Shown here: piece after piece, positions 1 to 9,556 of the stretch | How positions within the stretch are numbered: position 1 is the stretch's first letter | Layout: every line of letters begins with the position of its first letter | Origin: Roseovarius nubinhibens ISM | GTDB lineage: Bacteria > Pseudomonadota > Alphaproteobacteria > Rhodobacterales > Rhodobacteraceae | NCBI RefSeq assembly: GCF_000152625.1 | Contig: NZ_CH724156.1 | Location: 1,124,966-1,188,965 of the forward strand | Length of the DNA stretch: 64,000 bases | Reading direction: 5' to 3' | Position numbers and translations under genes: made by a program | Notes under the pieces: generated by a model | Databases searched by the model: none | The model's input: only the letters and a program-made list of their open reading frames with translations | What the model was told of the DNA's origin: nothing

Positions 1-40
1 CGTTACAGATTGGGGCAACACATGTTTTTCGGGGTTTTCC

Positions 41-1183
41 ATGCGCGTATCCGTTGTTCTCTCAGCCTTGGTGGCGGTTCTCGTGGGGTTTGGCGGATCG
101 GTGGCCATCGTGCTCGCAGGGGCGGATGCGCTGGGGGCCACGGCCGCGGAAAAGGCCACATGGATCAGCGTGCTTTGCCTGTCGATGCTGGTGACCAGCG
201 GCTATCTGTCGATGCGGCACCGGCTGCCGATCATCACCGCCTGGTCCACCCCCGGCGCGGCGCTTCTGGCCGGCACCGCGGGCGTCGGCATGGGCGAGGC
301 CACGGGGGCGTTTTTGCTGGCAGGCGCGCTCTTGGTGCTCACCGGGCTGATCCCGGCGCTCGAACGGCTCATCGCGCGCATCCCCGGCGAGGTGGCCTCG
401 GCCATGCTGGCGGGGGTGCTCTTTGCCTTTGTCGCCGACGCCTTTCGCGCCGTGGCCGGGGCCGAGGCGCTGGTGCTGCCGCTCTTGGCGCTTTTCTTCG
501 TGGTGCGGCTCTGGTCGCCGATCTGGGCAGTGATCGCGGTGCTGGTGGCGGGCGTGGCGCTCGCCATGGGGCTTGGCCTCGCCACACCGGACTGGCAGGG
601 CGGGTTCGCCGAGTTCGCGCCGATCCGGCCGATCTTTGAGCCTGGCACGCTGTTGGGCGTCGGCCTGCCTCTTTACCTCGTGACCATGGCTTCGCAGAAC
701 CTGCCGGGTTTTGCGGTGCTGCGCTCGGCCGGCTATCCGGTGCCGGGGCGGTCGATCCTGACGGTGACCGGCCTCGCCTCGGTGGCGAGCGCGGTCTTTG
801 GCGCCCATAGCACCAATCTCGCAGCGATCACCGCCTCGATCTGCACCGGTGAGGATGTCCATCCCGACCCCGCGAAACGCTGGCTCACCGGGCCGGTCTA
901 TGCGCTGGGCTATGGCGCGATCGCGCTGGTCGCCATGTCGCTGGTGCTGCTGTTTGCGAGCTTTCCGCCGGCGCTCATCGCCGTGGTGGCGGGCACCGCC
1001 CTGCTCGCGCCCTTCACCGGATCGCTGAGCGCCGCGCTCGGCAGTGGCCACCATCTCACCCCGGCCATCGTGACCTTTGTGGTGACCGCCTCGGGGCTCA
1101 GCCTCGCGGGCATCGGCGCGGCCTTCTGGGGGCTGGCGGCGGGGCTCGCGCTGGTGGCTCTCGACAGCTGGAAGTCGCGCTGA
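41..1183 (+). CDS. benE: BenE-family benzoate/H+ symporter-like permease
   Basis: A 380-residue, almost wholly hydrophobic protein with about 11-12 predicted membrane segments, the usual size of the BenE family. Family-like motifs include STPGAALL near residue 68, QNLPGFAVL near 220 and HSTNLAAITA near 256. Known BenE proteins sit in the inner membrane and import benzoate or related aromatic acids with protons. No benzoate degradation gene is adjacent, so the substrate is an inference. The start chosen is the first ATG that yields the N-terminal hydrophobic helix, with a weak purine stretch upstream. Only 40 bases precede it, so any operon partner lies outside the window. Confidence 0.85.
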   Translation: MRVSVVLSALVAVLVGFGGSVAIVLAGADALGATAAEKATWISVLCLSMLVTSGYLSMRHRLPIITAWSTPGAALLAGTAGVGMGEATGAFLLAGALLVLTGLIPALERLIARIPGEVASAMLAGVLFAFVADAFRAVAGAEALVLPLLALFFVVRLWSPIWAVIAVLVAGVALAMGLGLATPDWQGGFAEFAPIRPIFEPGTLLGVGLPLYLVTMASQNLPGFAVLRSAGYPVPGRSILTVTGLASVASAVFGAHSTNLAAITASICTGEDVHPDPAKRWLTGPVYALGYGAIALVAMSLVLLFASFPPALIAVVAGTALLAPFTGSLSAALGSGHHLTPAIVTFVVTASGLSLAGIGAAFWGLAAGLALVALDSWKSR

Positions 1184-1298
1184 CACCCCAATGCGCCAAG
1201 ACTCTGCTTGCGCCGCGCCCTTTGCCCCCATATTACGGCCCCTGATTTTGACCGCCGTGGACGCCTCCACGGCCCAATGCAATGGATGAGGACGAACA

Positions 1299-2630
1299 AT
1301 GCAGGTCACCGAGACCCTGAACGAAGGGCTGAAACGCGGCTACTCGATGGTGCTGACAGCCAAGGAACTGGATGACAAAGTCACCGAGAAGCTCAAAGAG
1401 GCCCAGCCCGAAATCGAAATGAAGGGCTTCCGCAAGGGTAAGGTACCGCTGCCCCTGCTCAAGAAGCAATTCGGCCAGCGCGTGCTGGGCGAAGCGATGC
1501 AAGAGGCCGTCGATGGCGCGATGTCCAAGCATTTCGAAGACAGCGGCGACCGCCCCGCCCAGGAACCGTCGGTCAAGATGACCAACGAAGACTGGAAAGA
1601 AGGCGACGACGTCCAGATCGAAATGACCTATGAGGCGCTGCCGGAGATCCCCGAGCTCGACCTCAAGAAAGTGTCGCTCGAGCGTATGGTCGTGAAGGCC
1701 GACGAGAAAGACGTCGACGAAGCCCTGTCGAACCTCGCCGAGAGCGCGCAGGATTTCGCAGACCGCAAGAAGGGCTCCAAGTCGAAAGAGGGCGACCAGG
1801 TCGTCATCGATTTCGTGGGCTCGGTCGACGGTGAGGAATTCGAAGGCGGCGCGGCGGAAGATTACCCGCTGGTCCTCGGCTCCAACAGCTTTATCCCCGG
1901 CTTCGAGGATCAGCTGATCGGCGTCAAGGAAGGCGAAGAAAAAGACGTCAACGTCTCCTTCCCCGAAGAATACCAAGCCGCGCATCTCGCCGGTAAGGAA
2001 GCCCTGTTCAAATGCACCGTGAAAGCGGTCAAGGAACCCAAAGCCGCCGAGATCAACGACGATCTGGCCAAGAAATTCGGCGCCGAGGATCTCGACGCGC
2101 TGAAAGGTCAGGTGCGTGAGCGTCTCGAAGCCGAATATGCCGGTGCCGCCCGTGCCGTGGTCAAGCGCAGCCTGCTCGATCAGCTCGACGACATGGTCAG
2201 CTTTGAGCTGCCGCCCGCGATGGTCGAAGCCGAAGCCAAGCAGATCGCGCATCAGCTCTGGCATGATGACAACCCTGAGGTTCAGGGCCATGATCACGGC
2301 GAGATCGAGACCACCGAAGAGCACACCAAACTCGCCGAGCGCCGCGTGCGTCTTGGCCTGCTGCTGGCCGAGCTGGGCAAGCGCGCAGAGGTTCAGGTGA
2401 CCGATGCCGAGATGACCCAAGCGATCATGAACGAAGCACGTCAGTACCCCGGTCAGGAACGCCAGTTCTTTGAATTCGTGCAGCAGAACCCGCAGATGCA
2501 GCAGCAGATGCGCGCGCCGATCTTCGAAGAGAAGGTTGTCGACTATGTGCTCGAGCTGGCCACGGTCAAAGACAAAGAGGTCTCGAAAGACGACCTGCAG
2601 AAAGCTGTCGAAGAGCTCGACAAGGAATAA
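1299..2630 (+). CDS. tig: trigger factor, ribosome-associated chaperone and prolyl isomerase
   Basis: A 443-residue protein starting [15 protein letters not shown], with the typical three parts: N-terminal ribosome-binding domain (about 1-145), FKBP-type prolyl isomerase domain (about 155-245, starting near [20 protein letters not shown]) and a long helical C-terminal chaperone domain. The ribosome-docking loop is visible as GFRKGKVP around residue 43. It binds nascent chains at the ribosome exit. It stands alone, preceded by about 115 bases of spacer and followed by a strong intrinsic terminator at 2658, so it is probably a single-gene transcript. Length matches the family. Confidence 0.97.
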   Translation: MQVTETLNEGLKRGYSMVLTAKELDDKVTEKLKEAQPEIEMKGFRKGKVPLPLLKKQFGQRVLGEAMQEAVDGAMSKHFEDSGDRPAQEPSVKMTNEDWKEGDDVQIEMTYEALPEIPELDLKKVSLERMVVKADEKDVDEALSNLAESAQDFADRKKGSKSKEGDQVVIDFVGSVDGEEFEGGAAEDYPLVLGSNSFIPGFEDQLIGVKEGEEKDVNVSFPEEYQAAHLAGKEALFKCTVKAVKEPKAAEINDDLAKKFGAEDLDALKGQVRERLEAEYAGAARAVVKRSLLDQLDDMVSFELPPAMVEAEAKQIAHQLWHDDNPEVQGHDHGEIETTEEHTKLAERRVRLGLLLAELGKRAEVQVTDAEMTQAIMNEARQYPGQERQFFEFVQQNPQMQQQMRAPIFEEKVVDYVLELATVKDKEVSKDDLQKAVEELDKE

Positions 2631-2657
2631 TCCACGCACCCGCGTTGGATGTGGAAG

Positions 2658-2690
2658 GCCCCGGATCGGTGATCCGGGGCTTTTCTTTTT
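2658..2690 (+). terminator. intrinsic terminator of trigger factor gene
   Basis: A perfect 10-bp stem (2658-2667 with 2671-2680) with a 3-base loop is followed by a T-rich tract at 2681-2690. It lies 28 bases after the tig stop codon. Confidence 0.9.
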
Positions 2691-2752
2691 GCTGGCGAGG
2701 GGCGCGGCCCCTCGCGCTCCCCGGGATATTTGGGGCCAGAAGAAGCCCGGGG

Positions 2753-3421
2753 TCAGTATTTCCGGGCGAGGCGGTTTGGGTCGGCCCCCAGCAGGTAGCG
2801 GGTGAGGCGCCAGAGGTTGCCTGCCCCGCGCCGGAGCCAGCCGTCGCGCAGGTATTTCTCGGCCCCTGTCAGCGCCTCGGCCTCGATCCGCGTGAGCCGG
2901 GGCAATTTGCGCACCAGCGCCACGTCTTCCATCAGCGGGATGTCGGGATAGCCGCCCGCCGCCTCATAGGCCCGGCGCGAGATCAGAAGTCCCTGATCGC
3001 CATAGGGCAGACCAAAGAGCCGCGCCCGCAGATTGGCCCAGCCCGCCACCAGACGTGGCGCGAGCCCCGGCGCGTCGAACCGCAGTTTGAAATAGCCGGG
3101 CCGTCCTGCCGCCATGGCGGCGGCCACCGCCGCACTCCAGCCCGGTGCGAGCCGCGTATCGGCATGCAGGATCAAGAGCCACTCGCCACGCGCCATCGCC
3201 GCGCCGCGCCGCAATTGCCCGCCGCGCGAGGCCGTACCGGTCACCAGCTCGGCCCCGACCTCATCGGCGATCTGCGCCGTGGCATCGCCTGATCCGCCAT
3301 CGCTGATCAGCAATTCGCGGATGAGCCCGGCCTCAACCCCCTCGAACAGCGCCGCCAGACAGACGGGCAGCGTGGCCTCGGCATTGAGTGTGGGAATGAT
3401 CACCGTCAGTTTCGCGCGCAT
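2753..3421 (-). CDS. TIGR04283-type family 2 glycosyltransferase
   Basis: A 222-residue GT-A fold glycosyltransferase. It begins MRAKLTVIIPTLNAEATLP, has the nucleotide-binding SDGGSGD segment and the metal-binding ADTRL motif (DxD-like), then a C-terminal region with YGDQGLLISRR and PLMEDVALVRKL. These match the small TIGR04283 group often found in alphaproteobacteria; the acceptor sugar is not deducible here. An upstream in-frame ATG exists, but starting at 3421 places the first beta strand where the family has it and leaves a divergent promoter region of about 60 bases shared with the YgfZ-like gene at 3485. Confidence 0.8.
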   Translation of the reverse strand: MRAKLTVIIPTLNAEATLPVCLAALFEGVEAGLIRELLISDGGSGDATAQIADEVGAELVTGTASRGGQLRRGAAMARGEWLLILHADTRLAPGWSAAVAAAMAAGRPGYFKLRFDAPGLAPRLVAGWANLRARLFGLPYGDQGLLISRRAYEAAGGYPDIPLMEDVALVRKLPRLTRIEAEALTGAEKYLRDGWLRRGAGNLWRLTRYLLGADPNRLARKY

Positions 3422-3484
3422 TCTGGCCCCTGTTCCCTCTGTGAGACCTCCTATATGACAAGAGACAACAGAAGAGGACAGAGC

Positions 3485-4216
3485 ATGGCACGCCGTATCA
3501 TCGACATTTCCGGCAAGGACGCCCGGAGTTTTCTGCAAGGGCTGGTGACCAATGATTTGGGCAAGCTCGATCAGGGGCTGGTCTATGCCGCGCTATTGAC
3601 GCCGCAGGGCAAGTATATGGCCGATTTCTTTTTGCTGGCGCGGGGCGAGACCATTCACCTCGATGCCGACGCAAGCCTCGGCGATATGCTCATGCAGCGG
3701 CTGGCGATGTACCGGCTGCGCGCCGATGTGCAGCTGTCCGAGAGCGCGCTGAAGCTCTCGCGCGGCACCGGGCCGGCCCCCGAGGGCGCACTGGCCGATC
3801 CGCGGCATCCGGCGCTGGGCTGGCGGCTCTATGGCGCGCAGGACGGCGAAGATGGCAGCGATTTCGACGCGATCCGCGTCGCCCATTGCATTCCCGAGAC
3901 CGGCAGCGAGCTTGGCCCCGAGACCTATATTCTCGAGGCCGGGTTCGAGCGGCTCAACGGGGTGGATTTCCGCAAGGGCTGTTACGTCGGCCAAGAGGTG
4001 ACGGCGCGGATGAAACACAAGACCGAGCTGCGCAAGGGCTTTCGCACCGTCGAGATCGAGGGCGCGGCGCCTCTTGGCACCGAGATCACCGCCGAGGGCA
4101 AGCCGGTGGGCACCTTGCACACGCAGGCCGGATCGCAGGCCATCGCCTATCTGCGCTTTGACCGCGCCCGCGGCGATATGCAGGCCGGTGACGCCATCGT
4201 GCGGCTGGCCGAATAG
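3485..4216 (+). CDS. ygfZ: YgfZ/GcvT-like folate-binding Fe-S maintenance protein
   Basis: A 243-residue protein with the diagnostic YgfZ signature KGCYVGQEVTARM near residue 166, which carries the conserved cysteine. The rest has the GcvT-like tetrahydrofolate-binding fold (FLQGLVTNDL near the N-terminus). YgfZ proteins bind tetrahydrofolate and support assembly or repair of certain Fe-S enzymes. The start at 3485 (MARRIIDISG) is preferred over an in-frame ATG 30 bases earlier because a good AGAGGA ribosome site lies just upstream of it. Divergent from the glycosyltransferase gene. Confidence 0.88.
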   Translation: MARRIIDISGKDARSFLQGLVTNDLGKLDQGLVYAALLTPQGKYMADFFLLARGETIHLDADASLGDMLMQRLAMYRLRADVQLSESALKLSRGTGPAPEGALADPRHPALGWRLYGAQDGEDGSDFDAIRVAHCIPETGSELGPETYILEAGFERLNGVDFRKGCYVGQEVTARMKHKTELRKGFRTVEIEGAAPLGTEITAEGKPVGTLHTQAGSQAIAYLRFDRARGDMQAGDAIVRLAE

Positions 4217-4261
4217 GCCCAGCGGGTGCGCAAATAACAGTCATAGGGGAGTGAGACGGAT

Positions 4262-5014
4262 ATGACGAAAACCGCGATTGTGACCGGGGCCGCGCGCGGC
4301 ATCGGATTGGCGACGACCGAGCTTTTGCTCGAAGACGGCTGGCAGGTCGCCATGGTCGATTGGGACGCGGACGAGTTGGCCCGTGCCACGGAGGGCCGCG
4401 AGCGCATTCTCGCGCTGCCGCTCGACGTGTCCAAGCCCGATCAGGTCGCAGAGATCATGACCCGCACCAAAGAGGCCTTTGGCGGCATTGATGCCCTCAT
4501 CAACAACGCGGGCGTGGCGGATTTCGGCCCCATCGAAGAGACGGATTTCGCCCGCTGGCGGCGGGTGATGGAAACCAATCTCGACGGGGTGTTCCTGATG
4601 ACGCAAGCAGCCACGCCAATGCTGCGCGCCTCGGGCCAGGGCGCCATCGTCAACATCGCCTCGATCTCGGGCCTGCGCGCCTCGACCCTGCGGGTGGCCT
4701 ATGGCACGTCGAAGGCCGGGGTGATCCAGCTCACCCAGCAGCAGGCGGTCGAGCTTGGCGAATATGGCATCCGTGCCAATTGCGTCGCCCCCGGCCCGGT
4801 GCGCACCAAGCTCGCCATGGCGGTGCACAGCCAAGAGATCATTGACGCCTATCACGATGCGATCCCGCTCAACCGCTATGGCTCCGAGCGCGAGATTGCC
4901 GAGGTGATCGCCTTTCTCTGCTCGCACCGCGCCTCTTATGTCAACGGTCAGACGATTGCCGTAGACGGCGGGTTCGAATGCACCGGCGTGGGGCTACCGG
5001 CGCTGCGCAAGTAG
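4262..5014 (+). CDS. SDR-family oxidoreductase
   Basis: A 250-residue classical short-chain dehydrogenase/reductase. The nucleotide-binding glycine motif TGAARGIG is at residues 8-15, NNAG near 80, the catalytic serine in ASISG near 138, and YGTSK near 151 supplies the Tyr/Lys pair. The C-terminus has the typical VDGGF segment. Asp at the end of the second strand (VDWD) suggests preference for NAD over NADP. The substrate cannot be read from the sequence or from neighbours. It follows the YgfZ-like gene by 45 bases in the same direction and may be cotranscribed. Confidence 0.85.
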   Translation: MTKTAIVTGAARGIGLATTELLLEDGWQVAMVDWDADELARATEGRERILALPLDVSKPDQVAEIMTRTKEAFGGIDALINNAGVADFGPIEETDFARWRRVMETNLDGVFLMTQAATPMLRASGQGAIVNIASISGLRASTLRVAYGTSKAGVIQLTQQQAVELGEYGIRANCVAPGPVRTKLAMAVHSQEIIDAYHDAIPLNRYGSEREIAEVIAFLCSHRASYVNGQTIAVDGGFECTGVGLPALRK

Positions 5015-5047
5015 GGCCCAGTAGGCCCCAAGTGCCTATCAGACATG

Positions 5048-5075
5048 AAAAAAGCGCGTCCCTCGCGGGGCGCGC
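5048..5075 (-). terminator. intrinsic terminator of efp (converging with SDR gene)
   Basis: A 9-bp stem (5054-5062 with 5067-5075, one G-T pair, loop TCGC) is followed on the minus strand by six T residues (5053-5048). It lies 26 bases after the efp stop and also separates it from the converging SDR gene. Confidence 0.8.
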
Positions 5076-5101
5076 CTTAATGGTTTGAGCCGTGCAGCCA
5101 A

Positions 5102-5665
5102 TCAGGCGCGTTCGGCATATTCCATGGTCTCGGTGTTCACCACGATCTCTTCGTCCTGACCGACGAAAGGCGGCACCATGACCTTGACCCCGTTCTCAAG
5201 CGTCGCCGGCTTGAACGAGTTGGCCGCGGTCTGACCTTTGACCACCGGCTCGGTCTCGACGATCTTGCAGACGACCTTTTGCGGCAGCGTCGCGTTGAGC
5301 GCCTCGTTCTCGTAGAATTCCACGGTGATCATCATGCCATCCTGCAGGAAGGGGCGGCGATCGCCCAGCAGGTCGGCGGGCAGTTCGATCTGCTCGTAGG
5401 TTTCGCTGTCCATGAAGGTCAGGATGCCGTCGGTCTCGTAGAGGAACTGCTGATCCTTCTGCTCGAGGCGGACGCGCTCGACCTTGTCGGCGCTGCGAAA
5501 GCGCTCGTTGAGCTTGGAGCCGTTGCGCAGGTTGCGCATCTCGACCTGGGCAAAGGCACCGCCCTTGCCGGGCTTGACGTGGTCGACCTTCACGGCGGAC
5601 CAGAGGCCCCCGTTATGCTCGAGCACATTGCCGGGGCGAATTTCATTTCCGTTGATCTTGGGCAT
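5102..5665 (-). CDS. efp: elongation factor P
   Basis: A 187-residue, three-domain EF-P, full length for the family. It begins [14 protein letters not shown]. The tip of domain I reads VKPGKGGAF, with lysine at position 34, the residue that is modified in the E. coli protein. EF-P enters stalled ribosomes and speeds peptide-bond formation at proline stretches. No EpmA/EpmB or other modifying-enzyme gene is visible in this window. It is a single gene with its own terminator and a long AT-rich divergent promoter region shared with the gene at 5884. Confidence 0.97.
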   Translation of the reverse strand: MPKINGNEIRPGNVLEHNGGLWSAVKVDHVKPGKGGAFAQVEMRNLRNGSKLNERFRSADKVERVRLEQKDQQFLYETDGILTFMDSETYEQIELPADLLGDRRPFLQDGMMITVEFYENEALNATLPQKVVCKIVETEPVVKGQTAANSFKPATLENGVKVMVPPFVGQDEEIVVNTETMEYAERA

Positions 5666-5781
5666 TGTGGCAAAACCTTAGCAAAAGCTTGATCGGAGTC
5701 TGGGCGCGTCTATATATTGATGTACGCATGGGAGCAAGTAGACGAGATATCGTATCGCATTCGCACAAGATATGCGCTGAC

Positions 5782-5798
5782 TGCATAAAAGCTATGCA
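5782..5798. promoter_or_regulatory. inverted repeat TGCATA-N5-TATGCA in the efp/5884 divergent spacer
   Basis: A perfect 6-bp dyad with a 5-base spacer sits about 85 bases upstream of the small conserved gene at 5884, in a spacer that is strikingly AT-rich compared with the rest of the window. It could be an operator or part of an extended promoter; no regulator is assigned. Confidence 0.35.
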
Positions 5799-5883
5799 TA
5801 TAAAGCCTATCCGAATCGATCAAACTCCGTCATAAGCATCGCCACGCCTGAAACACAAGAGCAATAACAAACAAGGACGAACC

Positions 5884-6204
5884 ATGAAGGATTTCGTTGA
5901 CGGTGCCGCGTTCAACAACGAACAAGGCAACCGGGCACGCAAACTTTTCGCGGCTGTCGTACTGGCCGCTCTGGACGATGCCATTTCCGACGACAAGAAA
6001 TATGGCAACGGCCCGGAACAAATCGCCCGCTGGGCGCGCTCGCGCGATGGTCGCGAGGTGCTGAGCTGCGCCGGAATCGACCCCAACGAGCGCGTCGTAT
6101 CCGGGCTGATGGAATTTGTCTCGAAAGGGGTTCGCACCTCTGTCGCGCTGTCGCGTGAAGAAAGCGAACGCCGCAACGCTGCCGCGCAGGCCGAAGCCGC
6201 CTGA
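5884..6204 (+). CDS. small conserved DUF6280-like protein
   Basis: A 106-residue soluble protein, highly charged, with no signal peptide or membrane segment. Landmarks are GNRARKLFAAVVLAALDDAI at 16-35, GPEQIARWARSRDGREVL near 46-63, and a C-terminal Glu/Ala tail. I associate it with the DUF6280 family, which I know mainly from Rhodobacteraceae; function is unknown. It has an obvious ribosome site (AAGGACGAACC) and a dedicated AT-rich promoter region, and it ends in a strong terminator, so it is probably a well-expressed single-gene unit. Confidence 0.8.
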   Translation: MKDFVDGAAFNNEQGNRARKLFAAVVLAALDDAISDDKKYGNGPEQIARWARSRDGREVLSCAGIDPNERVVSGLMEFVSKGVRTSVALSREESERRNAAAQAEAA

Positions 6205-6228
6205 CGCGAGACATCTTAAAGACACTAA

Positions 6229-6254
6229 CCCCGCCCATTGTGGCGGGGTTTTTT
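6229..6254 (+). terminator. intrinsic terminator after the DUF6280-like gene
   Basis: A 7-bp stem CCCCGCC/GGCGGGG (6229-6235 with 6242-6248) is followed by six T residues. Confidence 0.9.
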
Positions 6255-6267
6255 ATTCCCCGCGCAC

Positions 6268-6837
6268 CTAGCCGAGCATCAGCCCCCAGAGCACGAGAGG
6301 GGCGAGCTGGGCCGTGGCGAGGATCGTGATGCCGATCCGCGCCCAGAGCCCCTGCAACCGCCACCAGAGCCAGACACAGAGCCCCAGCGACACCAGCGTC
6401 TCGAGCGGGCCGACCACCCCGCCGTAATGGGCCGGGTTCCAATAGCTCACTGGGCTGACGAAAACATAGTCGCTCAGCGGCCAGAAATGGCTCCGGGCGT
6501 CGTCATGGTGCAGCGCGAAATCAAAGACGAGATGCAGGATCGCGGCCCCCGCGAACACCGCCCCCACCGACCAGCGCCGCCACAGGCAGAGCGCCAGCAA
6601 CCCGCCCCAGAGCACGAGCGAATTGTCGACGGCAAAGACCGATTGCCAGAGCTGCGAAAAGTAGAGCTTGTCGAACACCTCGCGCGGCGAAAACCCCATC
6701 GCCAGCGCCGCCCCCGTCATCAGATAAAGCGACAGATCGGGCGCAAGCCCGCCCAGCGCCGCCGCCAGATTGCGCCGCCGCTCCTGCGGTCGGGCAAAGG
6801 CCGCCAGCGCGAAAATCACATGGGCGGGTGTGTTCAT
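6268..6837 (-). CDS. YdjM-like membrane-bound metal-dependent hydrolase family protein
   Basis: A 189-residue protein with four or five membrane segments. The N-terminal [11 protein letters not shown], the [12 protein letters not shown] segment near residue 29 and the histidine/aspartate-rich [19 protein letters not shown] near 101 resemble the YdjM group of inner-membrane putative metal hydrolases. In several rhodobacterial annotations this neighbour of cobQ is labelled as cobalamin-related by position only. It diverges from cobQ with 59 bases between starts. Substrate and activity are unknown. Confidence 0.6.
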   Translation of the reverse strand: MNTPAHVIFALAAFARPQERRRNLAAALGGLAPDLSLYLMTGAALAMGFSPREVFDKLYFSQLWQSVFAVDNSLVLWGGLLALCLWRRWSVGAVFAGAAILHLVFDFALHHDDARSHFWPLSDYVFVSPVSYWNPAHYGGVVGPLETLVSLGLCVWLWWRLQGLWARIGITILATAQLAPLVLWGLMLG

Positions 6838-6896
6838 GGCTTTCCTCGTTCCACCCGCTTGACTATGACGGGACAGATCAAGGATGGGGCAGGTTC

Positions 6897-8372
6897 ATGA
6901 CAGTGGCAATCATGATTCAGGGCGCGGGGTCCAACGTGGGGAAATCCATGCTGGTGGCCGGTTTGGCGCGGGCCTGCCTGCGTCGCGGTCTCAAGGTCGC
7001 GCCGTTCAAGCCGCAGAACATGTCCAACAATGCCGCCGTCACCGTCGACGGGGGCGAGATCGGCCGCGCACAGGCGCTTCAGGCCCGCGGCGCGGGGCTT
7101 GACCCGCATACCGACATGAACCCCGTGCTGCTCAAGCCAGAGACTGACACCGGCGCGCAGATCATCGTCCAGGGCCAGCGCCGCGGCGTGATGCGCGCCC
7201 GCGAGTTCGGTCAGCACAAGGCGAGCCTCATGCCCCCGGTGCTCGAGAGCTTTCGCAGGCTCTGCGCCGGTGCCGATCTGGTGCTCATCGAAGGCGCGGG
7301 CAGCCCGGCCGAGATCAACCTGCGCCAGGGCGACATCGCCAATATGGGCTTTGCCGAGGCGGCGGGCGTGCCGGTGATCCTCGTCGGCGACATCGACCGG
7401 GGCGGCGTCATCGCCCAGATCGTCGGCACCAAGGCGGTGCTGCCCCAGGGCGACGCGGCACGGATCAAGGGCTTTGCCATCAACAAATTTCGCGGCGACC
7501 CGAGCCTCTTTGAGGCCGGGCTCACCGCGATCACCGAGCGCACCGACTGGCCCTCGCTCGGCGTCGTGCCATGGTTTGCCGAGGCGTGGAAACTGCCCGC
7601 CGAGGATGCGATGGACCTCGCCTCGCGCCCCGGTGGCGAATTCAAAGTGGCGGTGCCCCGGCTAGGCCGGATTGCCAATTTCGACGATCTCGATCCCCTC
7701 GCCGCCGAACCCGGGGTGAGTGTCGAGATCGTTGAGCCGGGCCGCCCCCTGCCCGGCGATGCACAGCTCGTCCTGATCCCCGGCAGCAAATCCACCATCG
7801 CCGATCTCGCCCAGTTTCGCGCCGAAGGTTGGGACATCGACCTCGCCGCCCATATCCGGCGCGGCGGGCATGTTCTCGGCATTTGCGGCGGCTATCAGAT
7901 GCTCGGCCAGTGGATCGACGACCCCGAAGGCATCGAGGGCCGCCCGGGGCGCGTGGCGGGGCTTGGTCATCTCGATGTGACCACCGTGATGCACCCGGAA
8001 AAACGCCTCGCCCTCACCGAGGCCAGCCATCCAGAGAGCGGCACGGCGCTCTCTGGCTATGAGATCCACCTGGGCAAGACCGAAGGGGCCGATTGCGCCC
8101 GCGCTTGGCTACGGGTCGGTGACCGGCCCGAGGGCGCGCGCGATGCGACGGGCCGGGTGCGCGGCAGTTACCTGCACGGGCTTTTGGCCTCGGACGCCTT
8201 CCGCGCCGCCTATCTGGCCGAGCTCGGCACCGAGTCGCAGCTCAACTTCGAGGCCAGCGTCGACGCCACGCTCGACCAGCTGGCGGCGCATCTCGAGGCC
8301 CATATGGATATTGATCTTTTGCTCAAGCTGGCAGCAGCACCCGCCTGTCTCGGCGAGGCGACGCCCGGCTGA
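6897..8372 (+). CDS. cobQ: cobyric acid synthase
   Basis: A 491-residue glutamine-dependent amidotransferase of adenosylcobalamin synthesis that amidates four carboxylates of the corrin ring. The N-terminal ATP-binding domain opens [17 protein letters not shown] (P-loop-like), and the C-terminal glutaminase domain has its nucleophile in [11 protein letters not shown] and the partner histidine in GSYLHGLL. The start at 6897 is taken because GATGGGG lies just upstream and the family begins at this point; an in-frame ATG 69 bases earlier is unlikely. It is an isolated cob gene: no other corrin genes lie in the window. Confidence 0.93.
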   Translation: MTVAIMIQGAGSNVGKSMLVAGLARACLRRGLKVAPFKPQNMSNNAAVTVDGGEIGRAQALQARGAGLDPHTDMNPVLLKPETDTGAQIIVQGQRRGVMRAREFGQHKASLMPPVLESFRRLCAGADLVLIEGAGSPAEINLRQGDIANMGFAEAAGVPVILVGDIDRGGVIAQIVGTKAVLPQGDAARIKGFAINKFRGDPSLFEAGLTAITERTDWPSLGVVPWFAEAWKLPAEDAMDLASRPGGEFKVAVPRLGRIANFDDLDPLAAEPGVSVEIVEPGRPLPGDAQLVLIPGSKSTIADLAQFRAEGWDIDLAAHIRRGGHVLGICGGYQMLGQWIDDPEGIEGRPGRVAGLGHLDVTTVMHPEKRLALTEASHPESGTALSGYEIHLGKTEGADCARAWLRVGDRPEGARDATGRVRGSYLHGLLASDAFRAAYLAELGTESQLNFEASVDATLDQLAAHLEAHMDIDLLLKLAAAPACLGEATPG

Positions 8373-8393
8373 GACGCGGCGTCCTCTTGCGGC

Positions 8394-9485
8394 CTATTCG
8401 AGGTCTTGAATGGCCATGGCGCGGTGAATTTCACGCCGCACCAGCTTGCGCACATTGCGGGTGATCCGCTCGCCCAGCGCGCCCTGAAGCTCGTCCCGGA
8501 CAATCTCGGCCACCAGATCGCGCAGCGCCTCCTCGTCGAGAATGGCATCGCCCTCGGCGCCCAACGCGTCCTCTTTGGCGCGCTCCTCGCGGGCCTCGGC
8601 CACGGCGTCAGGCTCTGCGGCCTCCGGCGCAACATTCTCGGGCTCTGAAGCCTCAGGCTCTTCCGTCTCTTGCAGACGATCCTTGCCAAGCGGTGCCGGG
8701 TTCGCCATCGGCTCGGCCATCGCCTCCACCTCGGCCGCCTCATCCGCAGACGCCGCCACCTCCGACAGATCGTCGGAGCCGTTGAAATCTTCCCAGGGCA
8801 GCGCCTCGACCTGCCCGCCGGAATAGGCCTCAGAGGTGGTGCCATCGGGCTCCCAATCCTCTTCGCGGGTGGCAACGGCGGCCTCAAGCTCGGCAATCCG
8901 CGCCTGCAACGCACCCTCGGGCGCCCCCCAGGCCGCATCGGCATCGATCGTCGCACGGTCCTCTGCCGCGACCTCGGCCGCCTCGGCCATGGCCTGTGCC
9001 TCTTGCGGGGCCGGACCGGCATCGGCATCGGGCAATTCCGTCGCAGACAGCTCTGTGTCCAACAGCTCAGACAGGGCCGCATCCCGGCCGAGATCGGTCA
9101 CATCCGCCAGATGTGGCGCGTCCTCGTCTTCGGCCTCGATGAACGGCGCTTCTTCGCCGGCATCCGGCAGATCCGACACCGCGTGAACCGGGCTGGCATC
9201 CGTGAGACTGACCGCGAAATCATCCTCGTCCTCGGCAGGCTCTACGCTCTCTGCCGCGTCCGATCCGGCCCCACTCTCGGGCTCCGAATCAACGCGCAGC
9301 GACGGCGTCAGAACAAGACGATCCATCCCCGCATCCACCGGTTTGGCCGCCCGCTCTGCACGGAAATCCTGCGATTTCTCAGAGGCTTGCCCCTGCTCTT
9401 CCGCAGCCTCGCCCGTATTGGAAACGAGTCGGCGGATAGAGGAAAGGACATCCTCGATTTCCACATTGGTCACGGGATCTGACAT
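8394..9485 (-). CDS. acidic protein with PopZ/DUF2497-like terminal motifs
   Basis: A 363-residue, strongly acidic, low-complexity protein rich in Glu, Asp and Ala, with no signal peptide. The N-terminus carries IEDVLSSIRRLVSN, like the conserved N-terminal helix of PopZ/DUF2497 proteins. The last 50 residues hold a helical segment (LRDLVAEIVRDELQG, then RNVRKLVRREIHRAM) like the PopZ oligomerisation end. The middle 280 residues are a probably disordered acidic linker. PopZ organises the cell pole and chromosome origin in Caulobacter; that role here is inference from the terminal motifs only. It lies 71 bases downstream of tolC on the same strand. Confidence 0.45.
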   Translation of the reverse strand: MSDPVTNVEIEDVLSSIRRLVSNTGEAAEEQGQASEKSQDFRAERAAKPVDAGMDRLVLTPSLRVDSEPESGAGSDAAESVEPAEDEDDFAVSLTDASPVHAVSDLPDAGEEAPFIEAEDEDAPHLADVTDLGRDAALSELLDTELSATELPDADAGPAPQEAQAMAEAAEVAAEDRATIDADAAWGAPEGALQARIAELEAAVATREEDWEPDGTTSEAYSGGQVEALPWEDFNGSDDLSEVAASADEAAEVEAMAEPMANPAPLGKDRLQETEEPEASEPENVAPEAAEPDAVAEAREERAKEDALGAEGDAILDEEALRDLVAEIVRDELQGALGERITRNVRKLVRREIHRAMAIQDLE

Positions 9486-9556
9486 GTTTTTATACCACTC
9501 TTGCCTCGCCCCAGCTTACCGTCACCGGGGCAATCGCACAACAGATAGGCCGCGTT

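Noticed and set aside
62..1309. Long minus-strand open frame opposite the BenE permease gene
   Set aside because: It is antisense to a convincing membrane protein, rich in Arg/Gly/His as expected for a shadow frame in GC-rich DNA, and has no family motif.
2696..2752. GC-rich motif after the tig terminator as a REP element
   Set aside because: It resembles intergenic sequences I recall from rhodobacterial genomes, but no second copy is visible in this window.
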